A DNA stretch of 64,000 nucleotides from Terfezia claveryi (taxonomy: Eukaryota; Ascomycota; Pezizomycetes; Pezizales; Pezizaceae), in contig WHUX01000031.1 in assembly GCA_015179025.1 (NCBI GenBank), positions 1 through 64,000 on the forward strand, in the 5' to 3' direction. The position numbers were made by a program, and so were the translations under genes. Under the pieces are notes generated by a model that was given only the letters and a program-made list of their open reading frames with translations, was not told the DNA's origin and did no database searches. Shown here piece by piece: positions 36,480-49,500 of the stretch. Position 1 is the first letter of the stretch; each line of letters starts with the position of its first letter.

Positions 36480-38460
36480 TTTAGAAGGTATTCATTAGAG
36501 CTAACGAACACCCCGTACTAGCTTTAATTGATCTCCAAACAAAGGGAGGAGACTTAATTAATTCTCAATTTGTACACCTATACAAAATACCGACTAGAAG
36601 TATCAATAAGAAATCATTAAGTACTGAATTAAAGGCTCAAAAGGAACGATAGATAAAGCTTGTACTATCAAACTAGATTGGATAGGTTATGTAGAAGAAC
36701 AAACATTCTATGTAGCTCATTTGACTGGATAGGACATGATACTAGAGAACCTGCTCTCAGCAAAGTGCGAGCAATAATTCCTGCCCATCAGGAACCAGTT
36801 ACTATCCAACTGGAAAACATTCCACGATTCCAGCTAGTGTATGGAAGGGATCTAGAACTATGGTGAATGGTATAAGATCAGCATATACATAGGTCAGCTG
36901 TGAATCAGTTACAATTATAGTGAACCAGATAATTGGGAAAATATTAGTGATGCAGAAGAAACCGATTCAGAAAGAGAACTCGTGACAGCTGTTTCTACAG
37001 TACAGAAACAATTCAACCCTGTAACGGAGTTTCCCTTATTATTTCCCAAGATAATTCTATGGGAATTATCCCCACTAAGAAAGATTAATCACTCTATTAA
37101 ACCAAAAGCAGAAGCTACTTGGATACCAAAATGGCGACCCTCAGGATATCGATTTAGACAACAAATCCATGACATATTAGACAAAAAGAAGCTCAGGTCA
37201 CATATATAGAGTAGAAAATGACACAAATGCTGTAGTCATGTTCATATCCTAAACGAGATGAACCGGAAGAAGTTAGACATGTCAATGATGTCAGACTACA
37301 ATTTTGCCATCGAATCGGACCACACCCCATTGCCAGATATTAATAAAGCAATTGAACTAGTAGCGGAGAATCCATTTGGACTAAGCTCGACTTAGCCAAC
37401 GGATTTTTTAATATTAGAATAATAAAGAATCTGAGCAACACTCTACCTTTTTATGTCATATGAGATATTTCAGAAGTATAGTCATACAACAGGAGATCAT
37501 AATACACCAGCTACCATGGTTCGCGTTATGCATGAAATTTTTAAGGACATGGTCTATAAAAATTTAATCATCTATATTGATGATATTATTATATTCTCCA
37601 AAACATATAAAGAACATATAGAATTATTGAAGAAAGTACTTCAATGTCTACAGGATGAGAAATTCTATTCAAAGAAAGCAAATACCAGTTCTTTACTCCA
37701 AGATTGGAAATTTAGGACACGTTTTGACATTAAATGTATTACATGTAGACTCAAAGAAGAGGACTACTATATTAACATTTCCAACTTCTACTACAAAAAA
37801 GAATCTTAGAAGATTCCTTGGAATCATTAATTATCTCAGCAGATTTATTCCTGACTTGGCATCAAATGCAAGCACCCTGTCAGAACTACAAGGAGAAACA
37901 ATGAAATAGGAATGGACAGACACTCATAATGCAGTGTTTAAAAAACTCGAGGAACTCGTAAATTCCCCATATATTTTAAAACCCTAGAATAATGAATCTA
38001 CTGAACCCAAATATTTAGTCTGTAATTCTAGTGATATAGGACTAGGATCTTGGATAGGTTAAGGACCGTTGATGTATATCAGACCGACATGCTTCCACTT
38101 TGAAAATTTAATCCAGCACAACTCAATTATCCTACCTTTCAAAAGGAATTATTAGCGATTATTGACTCATTGAAATTTTTTGATGCATAATTAAGAGTTA
38201 TAAGTTCACTATCCTTACTGACCACAAACCATTAGTAACCTTTCATACTCAAACACCTGCAAGCCAGAAATTGAGGGATGGCAAGATTACCTAATAGAAT
38301 TTGATACAGACATACAGCACACTGCAGGAAAGGAAAATTTATAGCTGACACTCTATCAAGGAATGTTAAATACTTAGACACTCCTACTACCAAGGACGAT
38401 TATATTTCCAACAGCAATGATTCTCCTAACCATACCTACAACCGCAACATCTCTACCAAT
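36480..38460 (+). pseudogene. Element E pol, 5' part: protease, RT, RNase H
   Basis: Protease region near 36500-36570 reads ALIDLQTKGGDLINSQFV; the expected D-S/T-G is replaced by D-L-Q-T, either decay or a lineage variant. RT at about 37080-37910 includes IIYIDDIIIFSKTYKEH (YIDD catalytic box) and RRFLGIINYLSRFIPDLASN. RNase H remnants follow (LTDHKPLVTF near 38215). Many frameshifts; no long open frame survives. Confidence 0.8.
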
Positions 38461-38499
38461 GCTTTAAAAACTTTCCACTTACCAGAAACCTCCACTTAG

Positions 38500-39790
38500 A
38501 ACAATATGGTTTCTCGGAGAGCTATCAATTTTAAGCATGTCGACTGCGACTTCAACAAATGTCATGGAAGAGGCGAAGAACTTGGACACCATATCTTCTG
38601 TCTATACTTCGAGGGTATTCCAGATGAAAAAAACGAATATGACATGATGAAGGAAGAAAAGTCCTCCGATGATGAGACTCTATCCACTATACCAGAAGAA
38701 GTTTTCAGCAGGTATGATTGTGTACCCAATATAAACAAAAACAAACCTTTAATAGTTCTTGGACTAAGATATAGGCCTCCATCTTCTGAAAACGTTCATC
38801 AAAATTTCTCACTCCCGAAGGAGCGAAGGAAATTGCTATCGACCTGGTTTATAGCAATTGGCAACAACATAAAAGGATGCACTAGTTCTTTTGCCGAGAT
38901 TTTTACTGTCCAGCTCATGGCAGCTCCCACACCATGAACAACCGCATGTTTACCGTCGAAACATGTGCAATTGCCAATCACTATGGACATGGCAGTTTGA
39001 ACTGTGACCTATCAGCCTCAGTTCTTAAGAAGGAGAAGGAATTCCTTAGGACTTGTATTGTGCATCTCGTATCCATAAATGAGTCTCAAAAGGAACTAGC
39101 ACCAGTACAACAAATGCCAGCTTATCCACTTCCATAAGCTCTTAGCCGCGAAGAAGCTATCCAAGAAATCGGACGATGGGCAAAAAGATGGATTACCAAC
39201 AAGCCGACACAACCTACTCTCTAACCCAGTATTCAGTTCAGTAACCCTACTGAACAAATAAGCACCCAACAAATAGAACAGGAGATCATGAATACTCCTA
39301 TTGCCCCACAACAACCATGGAATGCACCTCAATAACTTGCTGCAACCACTAGCAGCAGTAACACAATTCCTATCAATACTGCTACCATCACTACTCGTTC
39401 TAAAAAATGAGTAGCCATTAACGAAGGTTCACCCTCTTTCATTCAAGACACTAAGACCTCTAGACAGCGTTGTGATTTCTGTAAGTTCTTAGGATATAAT
39501 CCTTCTACATGTAAGAAGAAGAAACCCACTATCAATGACTTCAACATAAGGATCGAACCGACCCTCAACAAGCTCATTGAAGAGAGACACATCAGTGAAG
39601 GATGGGAAGACGACAAGAACTACTTCATTACATAGTGGCTTGACCAAAGTACAGGTATAAAAGCCATATATCAATCATGCATAAAAGTATGTCCTATCTG
39701 GAAGAACTACTATGATACCTTTGTGTACTGTAAGGATCATAGAAGAAGAGATGGATGTTTGTATGTCAAGAACTGACAAGGACAATGGAG
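38500..39790 (+). pseudogene. Element E: extra region between RNase H and integrase
   Basis: About 1.3 kb that gypsy elements A-D lack at this position. A 143-residue open stretch (38506-38937) begins MVSRRAINFKHVDCDFNK and has an acidic middle (KEEKSSDDETLSTIPEE). Further on lies TSRQRCDFCKFLGYNPSTCKKKK (split here as CDFCKFLGYN and PSTCKKKK), a Cys-rich knuckle-like motif, followed by CPIWKNYYDTFVYC. I do not recognise a family. It is probably part of the polyprotein, since flanking frames are in order. Confidence 0.6.
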
Positions 39791-39797
39791 ATTAGTC

Positions 39798-41033
39798 TTG
39801 CCCTCTACCTTTAATATCGAAGGTAAGAACTATCTCGAATTAGTTATTAAAGATACACATGAGGCAACTGCTTATGGTGGCATTGAAAAAATGATAAAAT
39901 ATCTTACTGACCGATATGATTGCCAGTCCTTTGCAGAACCAACTAAGGACTATATCAAGAGTTGTGATACTTGTCAACGAACAAAGTACTCTAACAAAGC
40001 GCCACTTGGACTTGTAACCCCATTACATGTACCAAGCAGGCCACGGACTGACATATCTATGGATTTTCTTAAGTTAGTACCTATGTTTACTAAGTGTTCA
40101 ATTTTGTACTCGAATATTCCTGTTGAAGAAGATCATGTAGTTTGTATTTCACGACTTTGGACGATTGTTGATAGACAATCAGGATTCAAGTTTCTTATTC
40201 CTGTCTCAGATAATTTCACAGCAGAACAATATACTGCTACCTTTGATACAGATGTAGTCCCGACTATGGGATACCCTTTCTGTATTGTTTTTGACTGTGA
40301 CACTCTTTTTATGTCAACGCAGTTTCAAGATTGAGCTAGAAATAAAGGAATCAAGTTGGAACCATCCACCGCATATCATCCATGTGCAGACAGACAATCA
40401 GAAATTATGAACAAAGAAATTCTACAAGTAGCAAGAGCCTGTAAAATAGAAGGATTTGATTGGCTACAGAAACTACTAGAGATACAGTTGAAAATTAACT
40501 CTAGGTATAATGCCCCTAGACAGAATAGTCCCTTTTCCACAATATTTGGATTCAATACACATCTTGGCATATCGATACTTCCATACCCTATTAATGCATA
40601 TGTACCAGCAAATGAACATCATGAGGTAATGTCTAAAAACCTATATGATGCCAAGAAGAATGAAGCATCTCAAGCAAATAAACGACTACCCAATACAGCT
40701 AAATTTTCAGTTGGACAACAAGTCATACTTTCCTCAGAAAATATCAATCTATCGAACATCTCACTCAAACTTAAACCAAAATGGCTAGGCCCATTTCCCA
40801 TTATTTTTAGTAATCGGAAACATAATAACTATAGCCTAGACCTGTCCAGTCAACCTGACCTCCACCTCATATATAATACTTTTTATATCAGCAAACACAA
40901 ACCTTACTATAAAAACGATCCTACTCAGTTCCCTTACAGACAATCTCAGGAACCAGGACCAATTCAAAATGATCGATAGGAAGTTAAAAAGGTATTAGAT
41001 TTCAGAATAGCTCCTCGAACCAGAGAAAGACAA
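39798..41033 (+). pseudogene. Element E integrase and start of chromodomain
   Basis: HHCC region (DTHEATAYGGIEKM ... SCDTCQRTK), catalytic core with DISMDFLKLVP, FDCDTLFMSTQFQ and STAYHPCADRQSEIMN; DCD replaces the more usual DRG at the second Asp. One stop at 40332-40334. The C-terminal SH3-like region (KPKWLGPFPIIF) leads into the first strand of a chromodomain (EVKKVLDFRIAPRTRERQY), cut after the Tyr codon by FB2 at 41036. Confidence 0.88.
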
Positions 41034-41035
41034 TA

Positions 41036-43480
41036 CATTAGCAAAAAAATATTCGCGTCATGTGTCTCCTTTTGCGTCTGACGTACAGGACGCATGGGAC
41101 AGGAACTTACAATCAGGATGCCAAACGCTTGTTGCGCCAGCGTCGGGACGTAATACTCGTGCGCACCAGCGTTGGGATGCAACACTCGTGTGCACCAGTA
41201 TCTGGAACGCAACACAAGTATGCTCCCACGCCTAGGACGCAACAGAAGCATGGTACCACGTCTTGTATGCAACATGAGATAGGCTGCTCGTCCCTAACGC
41301 TATAGGTTCCACGTCTGGCATTGCTGAACCAGGGCCCCAAATCGCTCTCTTCTACAAAGTATACCTGCTCACCGCTTGCATCTACGATGCTGTAATATCA
41401 GCCAGCTACGTACCACTATTGCAGCCATTGAATATCCATGGAGGAGAAATATCCATTGTATTCGCTAAAATTATATATACAGAAGTATTGAGTAATAGAT
41501 ATATATATAGAACATGCAATCACTACTTCAATCACTTTAACACTTGCTCTAATACTCGCTCTAACACTTGCTCTAATTCTCGATCCAATACTCACTTTAA
41601 TACTTGCTCAAATACTCGCTCTAATACTCGCTTTAATAACTCACTCCAATAGTTACTCTAATGCTAGCTATAATGTGCTAGGATAGAGAGCAAAGGGAAA
41701 ATGCACGGGGAAGAGAGGTATATATACAGGAAAACGATAGTTACCAAGGCCGACTGCGAAGACCAACAATTTAGACTTTCCGAGGACAATGAGATAAGCG
41801 ATAACAAGAGAAGTGGTATGACAGTGATCAATGGCACACAGCCCCCTTTCGCCCGCGGGTGCTGTACTATTCAATGCCTGGCCTGGAAATAGTCATATTG
41901 GGCAATCGTAGTCGTGATATTGCAATATGTGTAGAGTTCATGCTTTATTATATATTTCGTAGGAATTCATACATTCATGGCCTTATATATATATATGCAC
42001 AAGAAACTCGTGCTTTTGGAGACTTATATATATGTATTTGAGAAACTCATTCTTTTGGAGATATATAAGCCTACAAATGCATGGATTTCTCACATATATA
42101 TATATATGTGTCTCCAAAAGCACAAGTTTCTCACATATATATATATATATATGTGCACGCGAATGCATGGATTTCTCACATATATATATATATGTCCTCA
42201 AAAGCATGAGTTTCTCGCACATATATATATAAGTCTCCAAAACCACGAGTTTCTCGCACATATATATATATATATGCATGCGAATGTATGGATTTCTCAC
42301 ATATATATATATATGTCCCCAAAAGTATGAGTTTCTCATATATATATATATATATATATACATGCGAATACATAGATTTCTCGCATATATTCTAAAAGCA
42401 TGAGTTTCTCGCACATATGTATATATATGCCTGAGAATGCATGGATTTCTCATATATATATATATACATGCCCCCAAAAGCACAAGTTTCTTGCACATAT
42501 ATATATATATGCCCGCGAAAGTATGAATTCCTACGAAACATATCACAAAGTGTGAACTCCTCATATATCTTTATACAATGACTACGATTTCCCAATATAA
42601 CTATTTCCAGGCTAGGCATTGAATAGTACGGCACCTATGGGCGAAAGAAGGCTAAGTGCCATTGATCACTATCATGCCACTTCTCTTGTTATCGCTTATC
42701 TCATTGTCCTCAGAAAGTATAAATTGTCGGCCTTACCAGTCGGCCTTAGCAACTATGGTTTTCCTGTATCTATACCTCTCTTCCTCACGCATTTTCCCTT
42801 CGCTGTCTATCCCAGCACATTACGGCTAGTATTAAAGTTACTATTGTAGCGAGTATTATAGTGTATATTAGAGTGAGTATTAGAGCGAGTATTGGAGCGA
42901 GTATTAGACCGACTATTAGAGCGAGTATTAGAGCGAGTATTAGAGCGAGTATTGGAGTGTGTGTTAGAGCGAGTATTAGAGCGAGTGTTAGAACGATTGG
43001 AGTAGCGATTACATGCTCTGTATATATATCTATTAATCAATACTTCTGTGTATATAATTATTAGCGAATACAATGGATATTTCCGCTGCGTGCATATTCA
43101 ATGGCTGCAATAGTGGCAATATACCTGGCCGATGTTAGAGCGCCGTAGATTCAAGCTGGTAGCAGGTGTGCATTGTAGAAGATAGTGATTTGGGGCCCTG
43201 GTTCAGCAATGCCAGACGTGGAACCTATAGTGTTAACAACCTCAATTGAGTTGAGGACGCAATGGCAATGAGCTCTAACATCCAGACGTTGAGCTTATAT
43301 CAACCCCCCTCCGGATGGCTTTTGGGGCCCCAATAGTATCAGGATGCAGCGCGGGGCCCTAGTTGCGTTCGGATTGTAATGCAATACCCTGGGGCATCCG
43401 GACGTATAGGACTTATAGGATGCAAAATTGGGTCCAGACACTTGGTAGTACATCCTGACGCATCTATCTTTTTGCTGATG
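41036..43480. mobile_element. FB2: complete foldback element in element E chromodomain
   Basis: 2445 bp, beginning CATTAGCAAAAA and ending TTTTTGCTGATG, flanked by TA on both sides (41034-41035, 43481-43482). Excision in silico gives CAATATAAGGTC, restoring the chromodomain frame (QYKVR). Arms of roughly 950 bp mirror each other: GGACGC zone (41080-41260 and 43300-43465), 12-bp array (41540-41655 and 42845-42990), conserved stretch, and central TATA hairpin units (41975-42520). It is the reference copy of the family. TA duplication suggests Tc1/mariner-type mobilisation in trans. Confidence 0.9.
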
Positions 43481-43482
43481 TA

Positions 43483-43817
43483 TAAGGTCAGATGACTAGG
43501 ATACTCTCCTAAACATGATTCCTGGGTAAATGCTAAGGATATTACTACTGAAATTCTTCAAGACTTCTAGACGACAAGAAGTATGGAAGATACATTCAAG
43601 AGATATCGAAGAACTAAAGGAAAATAAGGACCACGAACTAGAGATGAGATCCGAGCTCTCATCCAATAAGAATGAGATAGAATCATAAGTTAAGGTAACA
43701 TTAAAGATATTTATGTTAATGCAAATATATTAATAATGCATCAAATCTTAGGACGTATGGAAACTAATATGGCAGAGCGAGAGAAGTAAGGATAGGAAAT
43801 CCTTCTATATAGGGAAG
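43483..43817 (+). pseudogene. Element E chromodomain end and 3' leader
   Basis: Resumes at AAGGTC with KVR-stop-LGYSPKHDSWVNAKDI, the rest of the chromodomain; the stop (TGA) stands for the conserved Trp of the KVRW motif. The frame decays after about 43620. The remaining bases lead to the 3' LTR, with a weak purine tract AGGGAAG just before it. Confidence 0.85.
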
Positions 43818-44500
43818 TGTAATGGAGAACATTATTTCATTACTTATATAATTGATTATATACTTTTGTATTTCCTATATAACTACTATGTTATATAACT
43901 AAGCCTCTCGGTTGAAGGACTAGCCTTCAAGATCAACTACCTCCTATTACTTTATAAGCGTCCATAGCATATGGAATCTGCCATAGGAAGTTCCATGGCA
44001 CTTGCCATATGAAGACACCCTCATTATGGGCGCGTGACCTCTGTTTAAGGCGTGTGACTTATTACTATGGCCACATGACCATTGTTTAAGGTGTGTGACT
44101 CATTACTATGGCCACATAACCCCTTTTATACAGTGCACTACCTTCTGGTATACCACCCTTTATTGTATTTATTTCTTTAGTTATCAGATCTCAGAGGAGT
44201 TTAAATAGGCCGCTGGATTCCCTCTGGAATCCACAGAAAGATAAGAAGCAACAAGAAGCTCACAGAGCAAGCAAGCCTCTATTCCGATCAGATCAAGATC
44301 ATATAGCTTAGATAGCACAATTCATATAGGATAGATTACACCACTTAATTACTATTCCCTACGGGAATGTCCCACATAGTAATCTCCTTACCCTTCTAAG
44401 GTTTTACCTCAGCATAACTGAAATACACAAATGTCCGTGCCTACGGATATAGATTGTATAAACGGTACTAAATGAATACTGTCTAGTACTACTTATTATA
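43818..44500 (+). repeat. 3' LTR of element E
   Basis: 683 bp, TGTAATGGAGAACATTA at the start and ...ACTTATTATA at the end (decayed from TTCATTACA). Followed by TATAT, the partner of TGTAT at 26842-26846. Confidence 0.85.
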
Positions 44501-44599
44501 TATATGGTAACTCACACTTGATTTGCCATGGCATTACTGGCATGCAGCTAATTCCTTATTACCTAACCTTCTAGTAATTATCAAATCCAATACTGAGTA

Positions 44600-46513
44600 T
44601 GAAATCAGTCATGTTGTCCAATGGTAAAGGTGCTAGCCACCTTTAGTGAAGCCGAAACTAAAGGAGATAATAAGAGAGGGGTTTTGCAGAAACTAGTAGT
44701 GGAGATATAGGAGGACAATCTTGAGGCAGAGGTTGAAAACAAAGGGAATGAGAAGTCTCTCTTTGTTAGTCCAAGTCCCAAGCAATCCCCATACTCACCA
44801 TTTGAATATTCCTAACCTAAACAACCTTCCCTGTCATTTGACCCTCCCCCGGTTATTAACTTAAGAAGGGCAAGGTGATCTCAAGAGAGGTCATTCCAGC
44901 AATGCCATGTTCACAAACAAAAGAGATGGCAAAGGCAGTAGGAAGCAGGAGCCATGGAGGAGGTTGCCTTGGGGAGAAGTCTTACTATTGACATTGGGCC
45001 AGGCTCTTCTAATTTTCATTTCGGCCTAATATCATTCCATGTTAACCAAAATTAAACCACCATATATTCATGCGTAGACTTGACTGCAAGTAAAATTCAC
45101 AATGATAGATACACATATCATGGTGATGCTAGTCATATGTACGTGATCGGTTAATGGAATCTAGGTTTGCTTGTAAACAAAGAATGAATTCCTTTATTTG
45201 CATAAATAGAGGTTTTTAGTGGTCATCTTCCATTTATCTACAAATTCCAAGGAATCATCAGTGCTTCAATTATGATTTTTATCTATATAATCTGCAGTGA
45301 AGATAACAAAGGGGTATATGTTTCAAAGCCATGTCACGGAGGCCGTCATAGAGAATGTTATGGAGGCCATAACAAAGGATGTCACAGAGGCTGTAACGGA
45401 GGTCGTATCCAGAAATTTTAAGTCGAATGATAGTTAGCTTATTCACTTACTATCATTTATCTTAATCATAGACATTTCCATCTAAATAACTAGCAGAACT
45501 AAGACATATATTTTACCAAATCATGTCATGGAGGTTGTTATAGAGGTGTCATAGAGATTGCATCAAGGGAATGAAGTTAAGCCCAAAGTGGAAAGACTAC
45601 TGACAAAGTTTGTATTTAAGTATTCGCAATGCCAATCCATCTTGAAAAGAAAAAGACAACTAGTAAAGTGCCAACTAGTCTGGCACCAGAACCTCTCATG
45701 CAGAAAAAAAAAAGACAACCCTAGGAGCACTAGCCAGCCTGGTTGTAAAGACGCCGAAAACTCACACAAACCATGTTCCTAAAAAAAGGAAGAAAAAAGC
45801 AGAATTAGCTCACCTAATTGAGGTTGTTCCAAGAAGAAGGACAAGAGCTGAACTAGCCCTCATCCCACCTCCAGTTGAGAATATTCTAACAAGGAGAAGG
45901 ACAAGAGCCGAACTAGCCTACTACCTACCCCCAATTGTAGTTGTTCTAACAAGAAGCATGCCAAGAGCCGAACTTGCTAAAGATGTTCCAACGAATCTTT
46001 ATGCCAAATATGCTGACTTCTTATGGAGCCCTTAAGAGTTTAATCCAGACACATAATTTAGTAGGGAGAGAAAGGCATAGGGCACCTCCACTAATCACCA
46101 TATGAAAAAAATTTGAGAAACATACAAGAAACTTCTTGGACCCCCACTGTTATGGGAGCAGGCTAAGGACTGGAAAAGTCAAAAGGTAAACAGAGTGCTC
46201 AAAGCAGGGATTAAGGAGGCTGAATATGCCACTACTACTGGAAAGGCAATAGGTACCTTAAGGGCCTCATTAACCGATGTAGAACAAGGCAACTTTAAAC
46301 GACTGGTTGAAAGGACTTGTGACCTGATGTTTATCCGCAAAAAGGCATATATTTTGTACCAGTGGTATTAGCTATCCGACGAGCAGAAGCGAGTCTATTT
46401 AGAATGACAGGAGTAAAAAGAGCTCCCCGAATTCAAAATTCCCAATGCTGAGTTGGAAGTAATAGGGGTAAAGCCAGTGCAGCAATTCACAGTAGTCATT
46501 AGTATTATGTCAA
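44600..46513 (+). pseudogene. Decayed gene of unknown function with RTRAELA repeats
   Basis: Plus-strand coding traces in several frames with TAA and TAG at Gln or Trp positions: SLFVSPSPKQSPYSPFEYS near 44760; a Val-Thr-Glu-Ala repeat (DVTEAVTEVV) at 45334-45412; three copies of a unit of about 66 bp encoding RRRTRAELA at 45825-45980; then EAEYATTTGKAIGTLRASL and ELPEFKIPNAELEVIG at 46205-46460. FB3 truncates it at 46514. I recognise no family; it may be a host gene or an old transposon gene. Confidence 0.5.
45334..45412 (+). repeat. Short repeat GTCACGGAGGCC
   Basis: About five degenerate 18-bp units with the core GTYAYRGAG, for example GTCACGGAGGCC and GTCACAGAGGCT; in frame they encode VTEA repeats. 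A further partial array is at 45525-45563. The core resembles arrays at 16114-16169 and 17415-17520. Confidence 0.55.
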
Positions 46514-49500
46514 CATCAGCAAGAAATCGTGTTTGCGTCCTGTGCATCCGAATGCATAGGACGTACAGGAAGCACAGGACAAAAACTTAAGATCAGGATG
46601 CCAGTGCTTGGTGCTTGTGCATCAGGACGCACTAGCAGTTTGCGCCCATGCTTGGGATACAACACTCGCCCATGGCAGATGTTCCCATACCCAGGATGCA
46701 ACACAAGTATGCTTCTGCTCCTCAAACGCAACACAAGTGTGCTCCTACGCCTGGGATGCAACACTTTTGTTTGGTAGATGCTGCCACTCCTGGGACGCAA
46801 CCTGTGATAGCCTGCTCATCCCCAACGCTATAGGTTCTACCGATAGCATTGCTAATGGATAGCCTACAATCGCTCTTTTCTACAATGCACCCGTTTGTAT
46901 GTACGACGCTCTAACACCAGCCAGGTGCATAGCCACTATTGCAACCATTGCATATGCATGCAGCGGAAATATCCATTGTATTCGCTAATAATTATATACA
47001 CAGAAGTATTGAGTAATAGATATATATAAAGATCATGCACTCGCTGTTTTAATCACTCAAACACTCGCTCTAATACTCGCTCCACTACTCGCTCTAATAC
47101 TCACTCTAATACTCGCCCTAATTCTAGCCCTAATACTCGCCCTAATACTCCCTCCAATACTCGCTCTAATACTTGCCCTAATACTCGCTCCAATACTCGC
47201 TGTAATACTCACCCTAATACTCACTCTAATATACACTCTAATGCTTGCCATAATGTGCTGGGATATAGAGTGAAGGGAAAATACATGGGGAAGGGAGGTA
47301 TATATACAGGAAAACCATAGTTGCCAAAGCCGACTGCTAAGGCTGACAATATAGACTTTCCAAGACAATGAGATAAGGGATAACAAGAGAAGTGGCATGA
47401 CAGTGATCAATAGCGTTCAGCCCCCTGTCACACATGGGTGCCGTACTATTCAATGCCTGGCCTGGTAATAGGTATATTAGGAAATCGTAGTCATGGTACT
47501 GCGAGTGGTACTGTAATATATGCAGAGTTCTTGCTTTGTAATATATTTCGTAGGAATTCATGCATTCGCGGGCTTATATATATATATGCAAGAAACCCAT
47601 GCATTCGCGGGCTTATATATATATATGTGAGAAACCCATGCATTCGCGGGCTTATATATATATGCGAGAAACTCGTGCTTTTGGGACTTGTATATATATA
47701 TGCGAGAAACCCATGGATTCACGGGCTTATATATATATACGAGAAACTCGTGCTTTTGGGACTTATATATATATATATGAGAAACCCATGCATTCGCGGG
47801 CTTATATATTTATGCGAGAAACTCGTGCATTTGGAGATACATATACCATCCATCACCGGTTAATGCATCATCACCGGGATATGCATCAGCCCCCATGTGA
47901 AACTCTGTCAGTCCATTCTTGACGGCATAGTGGACTGCAAAATGAACGGAACCATTGCCAGCAAAATATATATGCCTCGTAAAGATATAGAGATTCATTG
48001 ACATGTGGTAGGAATGTGAAATGGACGGGTTTAGATCGGTTAATAGATCGATTTTTGGGTATCATCTAATATTCCGAGGCAAAATAGGGATAAGCAACTG
48101 ACTTGCGGTACTGACCAAGTCCTAGGAATATATATGAATTGGGGTTTGAATGGCATAATCTAGAGTATATAGATGTAGCTTAAGTTGCTTTAAAGTAATA
48201 AAGCGATTAGTCTAACTTTGGAAGGTGAGCAGAAGTTTATGTACTTTTCCGAGATCTATTTATATAAAAATCTGAAGCAGCCTGAGCCGTACTGAACTCA
48301 GCTGGACTAATTATGCCTTGCCTGTGTGAGCTCAAGTCCATCTTGGTACACCTGAGTTTGCCTGGCCTACCTGAGTCTGCTGGACTAAATCTGAAGCTGC
48401 CTAAACTCGTCTGTATAAATTATATAGATCTTGACCTTGTCTGACAAATTGTGGGCTAGACTAGGCATACCAGAACAATATTGAACTTCTATAATATAAT
48501 GTGTACTACTTCTAAACTATGTGATACTACTGGACCTTCACTTGAGCTTCTCTTTATTAGCCTAGCCCTATACTACCCTATATAGCCCTATATATATTCA
48601 ATTCAGGCTTAGATAGGCCAACTCAGACTTACCTGAATCCACCTGAGTTTGGATAATTCATTTGAGAGTCCGTGATTGTACAGAGTGGTAAAGAAGATAA
48701 TGTTCAGTATATTGAGATAGATGCAGGCATATATACTAGGTTAAGCTAGCTTAAGCTGACTTGGGTGACTTATCCTAATTGAAGTTTAAAATTACTTCTA
48801 GAGGTACTGCCTCTCAAGTATACTAAAGCAATCTAGACCTGCGGAAGCTAATCCTGAGTTACTATATGTTGGCCAAAAATAAATGCTGGTGAGATTAGAG
48901 TAGTTCTAATATGTATTGGTATACTCCAGCGAGCTCAACTAAATTGAAGTAACCTAATAGTAATTCACAAGAGTTTATACTAGTTTGGGACGTCTCAAGT
49001 GGTTTCAAGCAAATATATATTAGTTTATTGAAGTTCAATATTGCTATGGTGTATCTAGACTAGCCTAGAATTTATCAGAGAAGGTTAGGAATGCTGAGTA
49101 TCTATATAATTTATACAGATGAGTTCAAGCAGCTTCAGATTTAGTCCAGCAGACTCAAGTGAGTTAGACAAACTCAGACGGACCGAGATGGACTTGGGTC
49201 ACATAGACAAGGCATAATTAGTCCTGCTGAGTTTTTATGGCTTAGGCTACTTCAGATTTTTATATAAATAGATCTTGGAAAAGTGCACAAACTCCTGCTC
49301 ACCTTCCAAAGTTAGACTAATCACTTTATTACTTTTAAGCAACTTAAACCACATCTATACACTCTAGATTATGCCATTCAAACCCCAATTCATATATATT
49401 CCCAAGACTTGGTCAGTACCGCAAGTCAGTTGCTTGTCTCTATTTTGCCTCAAAATATTAGATGATACCCAAAAATCGATCTATTAACTCATCCAAACCC

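Larger units (their letters stand above)
26847..44500 (+). mobile_element. Element E: large Ty3/gypsy chromovirus with B and FB2 inside
   Basis: LTRs at 26847-27523 (677 bp) and 43818-44500 (683 bp) flank one plus-strand gag-pol set. The target duplication is TGTAT on the left and TATAT on the right (44501-44505), one transition. B is inserted in gag and FB2 in the chromodomain; without them E is about 9 kb, long for gypsy because of an extra region between RNase H and integrase. It is heavily decayed and the oldest gypsy element here by coding state. Confidence 0.85.
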
